Positions 56,769 to 64,000 of a stretch of DNA of 64,000 bases are shown piece after piece. Where the stretch lies: NCBI GenBank assembly GCA_023101885.1, contig JALPQD010000408.1:1-64000 (forward strand), given 5' to 3'. Every line of letters starts with the position of its first letter. The first letter of the stretch is position 1. The position numbers were made by a program, and so were the translations under genes. The stretch is from Typhlomys cinereus (lineage: Eukaryota > Chordata > Mammalia > Rodentia > Platacanthomyidae). Under the pieces are notes generated by a model. The model was not told where the DNA came from. It ran no database searches and was given only the letters and a program-made list of their open reading frames with translations.

Positions 56769-57348
56769 GCTGAACTGAATTGGACAGTATTACTATACTT
56801 GAGCAGTTATTGCTAGTGTTTGCCTTGGAGTTGGATATGCCTGTCTGGTGTTGATGTTGTTTCCTAGATGAGGCTATTGGACTGTTAATACATCAATTAA
56901 GGCAGGTTTAGTAGACAGAGATTGAAGATTAGTACAGTAGTGCACTTTTTAGGTTTGCTTCCTTGATGACAATGTGAATGTAATGGTATAGTCTCTGACG
57001 TTTTATGAATTTTTGGGGTAGGCTACATGGAAATGTTAAACTACTGTGACCAATAATTGAGAGTGACAGGATGGTAAAAAGGTTTTACTTATCTTAGAAC
57101 TTCATGCAACGATTCTCTCCCATGTGATGGGATGATTTTAGAAGACCTCAGATATATGGTGTTGGTCCTCTAGCCTGTTGCTTAGGTTTTCTCTAGACTC
57201 TGTTGAATTCTGAGGAACAGGGAGTCCCCTGGAGTCTGAGTTCCCGGGAAGAAAGGCAGTGGCCAATGGGGTGCACAGATGACCTGGGCCTGGGGCGTGG
57301 TCTAGGGACCTCACCTGAGGAGCAGAGTCCTGATGGGGTCTGGGGGAG
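56700..57348 (-). other. 5' UTR of the older L1
   Basis: No similarity by eye to the GC-rich repeated unit of the young L1; it contains (TG)n at 56736-56765. It ends at the 17-bp target duplication. On the sense strand a CAG/GTGAGG splice-donor-like match lies about 30 bases from the 5' end (near 57312). Confidence 0.65.
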
Positions 57349-57620
57349 TCTTTTTGTTCTTTTTTAAGCCACCCAGTTTTTTATGATAGGAGCCTAAACT
57401 GACTAAGACAACATGTTTCTTTCCTTTAGAAAACCACTAAAAGTAAAATGGTTGGGTAACATAGCATTCATTTGCTCATTTTGAAAGAAATCATAATAAA
57501 CTGTTTCTTCAAAGTATTCATTCCATTTTATAGCTCTACCAGCAGCATTTGAGACTTCAAGTTTTTTCCCATGTTCACCAGAACTTCGTGTGGCTGGTCT
57601 TTTTAACTCTATTTATTCTT

Positions 57621-58674
57621 CTAGGTGCTGTCTATAAAATGCAACCATCAGAATATTCTGATTGTCTTCAGGAAAGTTTTTCCATATACATGTGGAAACC
57701 CAGGTCTGACCAGCAGGAAGAAGGACAAGAGCTAAGCATCAAAAAAGAAAAAAAAAAAAAAAAAAAAAAAGACATGGATCCTGGACATAAAGGGTCCTCC
57801 AAATCTGTGTTGTGTGAAGGCCCAGGGCTCAAATTGAGCCACTCCAGATTTGAGCTACAAGATCTGAGAATTTATTCTTTTCTCAGTTCACAATGTGGGC
57901 AATTAGGTGTCGCTTTCCTGAGCAAAATTATTTCTCTTGAATTTTTACCTAATCAAAAACCCACACTGCTTCTTGAATAATATGAAGTACTGAAGTTGGA
58001 TAAAGATAAGCTGGAACCTCTCATCGTTCTTAGAGGAAGTTTTAAATATGCCACATCTTTATTCATTTCCAATAGGGAACATCCAGACAGAAGACAAACT
58101 AGGAGGGTCAGAGACAAGAAGACTAGAGCTGTCATCTGCCCCCACCTAACCAAACTATCCCAGTTTTAGCACTGAAAATTCTACATCTGGGTAGATATGG
58201 GAATCTGGTATACTTTAGTTAATGTTGGAGAAAAAAAAAATCAGTGAACAAAACCTGGGAATGTGGATGGAAGGAAGCTGGCACATGATCTTTAGTTGGT
58301 TGAGAGAAACTTTTTCAATTTTCTCTGGAGAGGAGAAGCATGATTTTACAATTGACAGTGTGGTAAGTGGAAGTATCATTAAACAAACAAACAAACTAGG
58401 GGTTGATCAGATGGAAAGCATGTCAGAATCACTCAGTAAAGCAAACCAAATTGGTGAGTGTGGGAATGGGGTGGGAAGAAACCTACTACACTTTATCCTG
58501 TGACCTCTGGCTCCTCTTCTCCTTGAGACACTGTGGCAGGTAGAACTGTGGCAGTTCCTAACCTCGCCTGTCCTTGGTCATGACCTCATTTGGAAATAGT
58601 TATGTGATTAAGTTATGATGGTGTCATACTATATTAGGGGGGCTTAGTGATGGCTGTCCTTAAAGAGAACCGTG
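57621..58674. other. Unassigned DNA with a 22-base A run
   Basis: No gene recognised. A pure A run at 57749-57770 follows 'aagcatcaaaaaag'; I could not identify a source transcript upstream of it. A (CAAA)n patch occurs near 58381-58396. Confidence 0.5.
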
Positions 58675-58914
58675 AAACCACCCATGGTAGTCCATGTTTA
58701 TAATCCCAGCACTTAGGAGGCTGAAGGTTGTAGCCTTTTATGTTTACTTTTTGTTGTTTTTGTCATATATTTTGGTAATTATTTGATTTTTTTAAAAAAA
58801 AGTTGGTCTCATGCTATAGCCCAGATGTGCCTAGAATTTGCCATGTAACCCATATTGGCCTTAAACTTGTAGTGGTCTTCCTGTCTCAGCCACCTGAATT
58901 CTAGGATTGCAAGC
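58675..58914 (-). repeat. B1 SINE remnants
   Basis: A short sense B1 head at 58680-58735 ('atggtagtccatgtttataa', 'tcccagcacttaggaggctg') and an antisense B1 body at 58795-58914 ('ttggtctcatgctatagccc' ... 'ctcagccacctgaattctag'). Confidence 0.7.
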
Positions 58915-59156
58915 AAAAGCTATCATGTATGGGCTGGAGAGATGGCTCAGGGGTTAAGACTCTGTCTCGAAAGCAGAAAGTCCTGAGTTTGGATCCCAGG
59001 TCCCACGTAAAAATGCCAGGCGAAAACAGTGGCCTGTACTTCTGGCCCTGGTGGGTGGAGCCTGAGAAATCCCAGAGTGAAATAAAAAGGATGTAGAAGC
59101 AATCCAGGATGATTCCCCAAGTCCCCGCTTAGTCCTCCGCAGGGACACACAGTGCC

Positions 59157-59212
<56 letters not shown>

Positions 59213-59247
59213 TAAATAAATAAAATATTTAAAAGCTACCATGTATG
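58915..59247 (+). mobile_element. CA-tailed tRNA SINE with target duplication
   Basis: Insertion 58932-59230 between 17-bp repeats aaaagcta[t/c]catgtatg (58915-58931, 59231-59247). Older subfamily body, then (CT)n, (CA)n and an AATAAATAAATAA tail. Confidence 0.95.
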
Positions 59248-59281
59248 AGTTATATTTGCCTTTATTCTCCTCTTATAATTT

Positions 59282-59346
59282 TTCCTTCCTTCCTTCCTTC
59301 CTTCCTTCCTTCCTTCCTTCCTTCCTTCCTTCCTTCCTTCCTTCCT
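59282..59346. repeat. (TTCC)n microsatellite
   Basis: About 15 TTCC units, continuing as a mixed pyrimidine tract to 59397. Confidence 0.95.
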
Positions 59347-59376
59347 CCTTCCTTTTTTCCCTCGTTTTCTCCCTCC

Positions 59377-59470
59377 CTTCCTCTCTTCCTTCCTTGCAGT
59401 CCCGGGATGGAATTCAGGGCTTTGCACATGCTAGACCAGATCCTTATCACTGAACTGCACCCTTATTCCT
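59377..59470 (-). repeat. ID-type SINE
   Basis: 'gatggaattcagggctttgc' ... 'ccttatcactgaactgcacc' is a diverged antisense ID. Confidence 0.65.
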
Positions 59471-60734
59471 AATCTACTTTGTAGATGGAGGCTTGGATTA
59501 TTTATTTATTCTTATGAGAATGTTGTTCTCAAATACATTCTTTTCATTCTACCTGTACCGCCAGGGTCTAGCAGTCATTACGTTTACCGCTTCTCATTGC
59601 AGGCTCTCTTAGAATACAGCCTGCAGTTGCCAAGCACGGTCTGCGCTTTCCCGGCTGCTCAATAGTAAACACATTTCTGCTGTGCACAATACTGGCTCCC
59701 TTCTCGCTGCCCCCCCACCCATACCACCTAACAAAGAACACAAGATGTTCAGCATTAATCCTAGACAAGAAAATGCTCAGTGACTTGCACTGGCACCGTG
59801 TGAATAGATACGCTGGTTCCTATTGTATAGAAAAAAGGAATTACTGAGGCCTTTGCCCTGAAATAGCAAAGTAATGTTGAATAATTGTCCTTGGACAAAA
59901 AATGATTCCTGTGGATAACAAACCACTGGTCCTTTGTAAAGAAAAGCTTTTATGTAAGCTCTCAAAAGGGAACAACAGACACATTTGATAAGTGCCCCAA
60001 TTCCAGGGCACATTCATGTCATGTGAAATATTATGGAGACAGTCTGATTCTAGAGTTTGAAAAAGTAAGATGGATGTGTCTTTTGACTCAAGCTGAACCT
60101 CTTGGTTCTGTTTGTATGTGCTATTTATGCCATGAGCTTTGGTACAGGGCCCAAGTGCCTTCTCTGGGTTGCAGCATGTCACTAAAGTCCTTCCTCCAGT
60201 TGCTATTGTTCCACAGTTGGTTTTTCAAGCTGCTGGCGGTGCTTGGAGCTGACTTCTACATTCAGGATAATCATTCCTTGGCAACGGATGAGCAAAAAGA
60301 AAAAAGAAACAAGAGCAAAGCAAAGCGAAATAAAAAGACACTTTTTCTTTGACCACGAAGTTAGTTAGAACTTTGCATCATGGTTGTGCTGAATTGCACA
60401 GATCACCTGCTCTGTGCTCCGCCAGGCACAGCACTGGGCCGTTTGCTCCCAGCGTAGTATTTACCGCGTGTTATGTTGGCAGGTTCTACTTACTCCAGTT
60501 GCCTCTGGTTTGCTAGAGTTGTAGGAAAACGTAAAGTGTGTGTGTGTGAGAAAGAGTGTATCTGTCTGTCTGTCTGTCTCTGTGTCTCTGTGCATGTTGG
60601 GATACGTTCAGGTTCAAGAATCTTATAGAAATACTGCTACTGTCAGAATCAAGTCCAGGAGTCTCACCCCATAATTTCTACCTGTTCCCAGTCCCCATTG
60701 TCTTTGTGATTCTATGTCTTGTGTGACCAGACAT
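59471..60734. other. Unassigned non-coding DNA
   Basis: No recognised gene or interspersed repeat; a short (GT)n/(CTGT)n patch at 60536-60595. Confidence 0.5.
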
Positions 60735-61335
60735 TCTTTTTATTCTATTTTAATTTTTTTAACAGTTTCATACAGTCAGTTTTGGTCATTTTCTCCCCCA
60801 TATTACCCTACTTCCTCTTCTCTCTTTCCTCATAGATAATGTTCTTCCCGCCAAGTTTCCCTCCCACTTTTATGTCCTTCCTTCTGTATGTGACTCACTG
60901 AGTCGAACAAGGGCTGCCTGCATTGACATGTGTCTGGGCACTTGCTGCAGTGTAGGAGGCAGCACCATCGAAGCGATGTGCTCCATAGTCACTTACTCTC
61001 CGTACTAGCTGTGATTCTCTGTATTAACCATCATCCACTGAGAAAGAGACTTCTTGGATAAAGGTTGACAGCTGCCTGAATCTGTAGGATTTAAAGATAA
61101 GTATCTAGAAGGTCGAGTGTGGCCATGACCACTTAGCAAAACAGTAGTGGTGGGTTTTCCACCGAGGCCTAGGACCACTCAGCCACGGGCCCTCAGCCAG
61201 GTTTGCAGTGACTAGGATGTGTCCCCTCATGTTGATCAGGCTTTTAATACAATCAGAACTCAGTTAATTAGCTCCATGACAGCCATGCCACTATTGTACC
61301 AACAGGCACATCTTGCCAGGCTGGCTTTATTGCAG
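60735..61335 (-). mobile_element. Rodent L1 (Lx-like) 3' UTR remnant
   Basis: 'ttctgtatgtgactcactga', 'gtcgaacaagggctgcctgc', 'aggttgacagctgcctgaat', 'gccatgccactattgtacca' follow the antisense order of mouse Lx-type L1 3' UTRs, diverged. Confidence 0.65.
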
Positions 61336-62594
61336 CTCACAGGGTTCGTAATGGAGTAAGACCGTTGATGGCTTCACTCTCCCCTACCCCCAGCAGCCTG
61401 CATACTACCTCCCAGTAATAATGAAAACAAGTCAGGAGGGAGGAAGCTTCCAGGGATCAGGCATTCTGGTACCAACAATGCAGGGGAAGAGGGAACACAG
61501 ATGAACTTTTACATGATAATTTAAGGGGTATGAAGCCCAGAACAGGAAGAAATTGTACGCGAAGCTTATGGCTTCTTGTTGCCTTGGCCAACCTCATGTT
61601 AAGGCTTCTTTTTTCTGGGCCAAGGCTCTTGGATTAGCTTCACGCTTAGGAAATGGGATGGTTACAAAAAGCAGCTGAAAGTTATCCAGAGAAGCCACTC
61701 AGAGACAGAGTTCCGTGACTTTTGGAAAACTACACACAATAGAAGGTAGTGTTTGAAATGCAGTGCAGAGGAGTCTAATTCCAAAGCTGATTTTCTCTGC
61801 ATGACAAAGAACATACCAAGCGGGACTGTGTCTTCTCTTGTATTTCATTCAAACAGGAGCTAAGTGACTGAATGTCCTTCCTTTGTTCCTTTATCAGCCT
61901 TCCTCACCAAAGAGTTCTACATTGCCTTTATTATCCCTCACTGAAGTTTAATCCATCCCCAACCCTACCATACTGAGCTAGAAACTTCCAATGAGGATGC
62001 TGAACTGTACGGATTTATGGTCCATTATTTATGGATTATCTTTCTCGGTCTCTTCTTGTCTGTTCTTGATGCTACCACACAAACACCTTTGACTCAGTAG
62101 TTTGATGCCTAATGGAAACTGATTGCTTACAATTCCGGAGGCTTGAAAGTCTACACCAAGCAACGCACTATTGGATCTGGTATCCAGCGAGGACTCATTG
62201 TCTACTTCAGAGATGGCTCCTGTTGCAGCATCTTTGCCTCAGAAGAGCCAAACAGGCTCTCTTGGGCCTTTGCATTAGAACACCAATCGCATTTGTAAGG
62301 GTAAGGTTTCCATTATCTCTATACCTCCCAAAGGTTGCGCCTCTTAATAATGCTGCATTAGGTACGCAACATGAATCCTGAATGAATGATGCAGTCAGTA
62401 CATATATTCAACATGACCACTTTAGTAATAACATGGATCCTGACAGGAGCAGGGAGTTGGAAGTCATCAGGAACCCATCACGTAAGAGTCAAGCGGGCCA
62501 GACTGCTGAGGATGGGCAAGAGAAGAAGCTGGGAGAAGCTAGTGAGTACAGAAGTCAGGGCAAACCTACACAACAACAGAAACACATTTAAAAA
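61336..62594. other. Unassigned non-coding DNA
   Basis: No recognised repeat or exon over 1.26 kb. Confidence 0.5.
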
Positions 62595-62740
62595 TATTCA
62601 TTGTGTGTGAGGGTGTGTGTGCATGTGTGTTGTGGAGGTCAGAGGACAACTTTTAGAAGTTAGTTCTGCCACCTTGTGGAATCTGGCGATCACTGAGTTT
62701 GAGTGAAGCTAGTTTTATCCAGTGAGCCATGTTGACCCCA
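62595..62740 (-). repeat. B3-type SINE
   Basis: 'ttgtggaggtcagaggacaa', 'gttctgccaccttgtggaat', 'atccagtgagccatgttgac', antisense B3 preceded by a TG-rich stretch. Confidence 0.7.
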
Positions 62741-63016
62741 AAAACACATTTGTCATGAATCAGTTCACCTTTGGAGATGAGCAGCAAGTCACTGACTCCC
62801 TTCTCAAAGTCACGCACACAGTCCTGGGTTCTTGCTTTCTTCCTGAGCACCTTCCTTCAGCTTAAAATCTGCATTAAAAACTCTTAAGAAACTCCAACTC
62901 TTCTTTAAAAAAAGGAGGAGCAGATATTTTTAGGAAGGATAAAGAGTTTCTTCTTAAATTTACATAAGTTCGGTTATTAAATATAGATCTTATCTCAAAT
63001 GATAATTCTTTGGTTT

Positions 63017-63239
63017 ACAACCCAGAGTGGGGCTGGAGAGGTGGCTCAGGGGTTAAGCCTCTGCCTTGTAGGTGGAAGGTCCTGAGTTCGGATCCTAGAC
63101 CCCACGTATAGATGCTGGGCAGAAGCGGGGGTGGCCTGCATTTCTGGTCGTGGTAGGGCGGAGCCTGTGAATCCCGGGGCAGAGTAAACAAGGAGGAGGT
63201 AGAGGCGTCCATGGTGGTTCCCGAATTCGTCCGTGGTTC

Positions 63240-63283
<44 letters not shown>

Positions 63284-63332
63284 TGAATAAATAATAAAAA
63301 AAAATTAAAAAAATAAAAAACAACCCAGAGTG
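63017..63332 (+). mobile_element. Young CA-containing tRNA SINE with target duplication
   Basis: Insertion 63030-63319 between perfect 13-bp repeats acaacccagagtg (63017-63029, 63320-63332). Sense-strand reference copy: 'ggctggaggggtgg'-class head (here 'gggctggagaggtggctcag'), B box 'gtcctgagttcggatcct', 'gaatcccggggcagagtaaa', 'cgtccatggtggttcccgaa', (CA)n, 'aattgaataaataataaaa'. Confidence 0.97.
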
Positions 63333-63553
63333 ATGGAGGAGAACAGTAAAGCATGAAGCAGTCTCTTTGGCCTTTTGGCTATTTTCTCTAATGTCAGAGC
63401 CTAACCTCTTTGGCCTTCAAGTGTGACTGAGGTTAGAGGACTTTTCAGGAATCCTTTGGTCTTCAGGGTTCAGCAAACGACATGGGCTAGAACAAGACTT
63501 TCAGAGATCTTTTGATCTTCAGCACCAGACTGGAATTGCTGAATATTCAGCTC

Positions 63554-63778
63554 AAGAACCAGCAGCTAGAGGCTGGAGAGGTGACTCAGGGGTTAAGCAT
63601 CTGCCTTGCAGGTGGAAAGTCCTGAGTTCGGATCCTGGACCCCACGTATCGTTGCGGGGAGGAAGCTGGGGCGGCCTGCGTTTCTGGTCCTGGTAGGGTG
63701 GAACCTGTGAATCCCGGGGCAGAGTAAACAAGGAGAAGGTGGAGGCGGTCCATGGTGGTTCCCGAATTCGCCCGTGGT

Positions 63779-63820
<42 letters not shown>

Positions 63821-63904
63821 TACACACGCACACACACGTATACATGCACAATTGAATAAATAATAAATAAATAAATTAATTAATTAAAAAAGAACTAGCA
63901 GCTA
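63554..63904 (+). mobile_element. Young CA-containing tRNA SINE with target duplication
   Basis: Insertion 63569-63889 between 15-bp repeats aagaac[c/t]agcagcta (63554-63568, 63890-63904). Same subfamily as 63030, with (CA)n at 63782-63815 and a CATA/AATAAATAATAAATAA tail. Confidence 0.95.
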
Positions 63905-63946
63905 CAGGAAGCTACTGTTGGACTATTCTGATTTTATTTTGTAATC

Positions 63947-64000
63947 TTATAAATTCCTCTATATATACATACATACATTTATATACATACACATATATAT
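63947..64000. repeat. (TA)/(CATA)-rich microsatellite at window end
   Basis: Alternating 'atatatacatacatacattt' sequence running off the window. Confidence 0.85.

Larger units (their letters stand above)
42988..57365 (-). mobile_element. Older L1, full span, with nested insertions and internal damage
   Basis: Perfect 17-bp duplication tctttttgttctttttt at 42988-43004 and 57349-57365, right copy followed by AA (L1 endonuclease consensus). Its own sequence is 43005-45587 (3' UTR and ORF2 C-terminus), 48377-49010 (ORF2, with an inverted block) and about 55853-57348 (ORF2 endonuclease scrap, ORF1, 5' UTR). A ~650-bp ORF1/ORF2 junction segment and over 1 kb of ORF2 are missing. Many stops. Confidence 0.88.
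42721..57415 (+). mobile_element. MaLR-type LTR (MLT1/MST-like), split by an L1
   Basis: Left piece 42726-42999 ('aaaccatggccatctacaaa', 'tttcaggactgtgagaaata' with AATAAA) and right piece 57366-57410 ('gccacccag', 'gagcctaaactgactaagac') join as a standard MLT1/MST 3' end. Flanks acatt (42721-42725) and acatg (57411-57415) match 4 of 5 bases, as expected for a MaLR. Confidence 0.82.
42270..57620 (-). mobile_element. Ancient L1M remnant, split by later insertions
   Basis: Only 42270-42720 ('tataatgaatgaaatcgcac', 'ggtttctttcacattcacta', 'gtcacaaacaacgccgcct') and 57411-57620 ('ccattttatagctctaccag', 'cttcaagttttttcccatgt', 'ggctggtctttttaactcta') belong to it. They are adjacent segments of an antisense ancient L1 ORF2/3' UTR, separated by everything between. 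Confidence 0.7.

Noticed and set aside
57721..57780. A22 run considered as a second processed pseudogene
   Set aside because: I could not recognise any mRNA-like sequence, polyadenylation signal or target repeat next to it.
63030..63100. tRNA-like A and B boxes
   Set aside because: These are the SINE's internal polymerase III promoter, not a tRNA gene; the body continues into SINE sequence and cannot fold as a tRNA.

Overview
The window is non-coding, repeat-dense nuclear DNA from a rodent. The evidence is B1 (7SL-derived), ID, B3/B4-type and B1-ID composite SINEs, L1 elements with rodent-type (Lx-like) 3' UTRs, MaLR-type LTRs, and long purine/pyrimidine microsatellites. The most abundant young SINE is tRNA-derived with an internal (CA)n block. 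I do not recognise it as murine B2 or as a SINE of any rodent family I can name, so I leave the family open. I found no functional host protein-coding gene, no RNA gene outside SINE heads, and no CRISPR array, operon or origin.

Layout: 1-17 kb is ordinary interspersed DNA with SINEs, several LTRs (one solo LTR at 8531-8936 keeps TG..CA ends and a 5-bp duplication), an ancient L1 tail and microsatellites. At 18.46-19.30 kb on the minus strand lies the only gene-derived host sequence I recognise: an intronless, polyadenylated retrocopy of the CC chemokine CCL17, whose reading frame is split by a young SINE with a 12-bp target duplication. From 20 to 42 kb, SINEs and microsatellites alternate with several 5'-truncated L1 insertions (some with 14-16 bp duplications) and LTRs, plus long stretches where I recognise nothing.

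From 42.3 to 57.6 kb is a four-level nest that target-site duplications resolve: an ancient L1M (minus) is split by a MaLR-type LTR; the LTR is split by an older L1 (17-bp duplication at 42988/57349); that L1 is split by a truncated L1 (45588-48376, 14-bp duplication) and by a young, nearly complete L1 (49011-55257). The young L1 has an uninterrupted ORF2 frame of about 1280 codons with no ATG at the usual start, an ORF1 with one net +1 frameshift, and a GC-rich 5' UTR built from a ~257-bp repeated unit. A 595-bp piece of another L1's endonuclease region is joined to its 5' end. From 57.6 to 64 kb, more SINEs, an Lx-like L1 3' UTR and microsatellites follow.

Nothing here acts as a pathway. 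What the window records is relative timing: ancient L1M, then MaLR-type LTRs, then older L1s and the CCL17 retrocopy, then young L1s and the CA-containing SINE.
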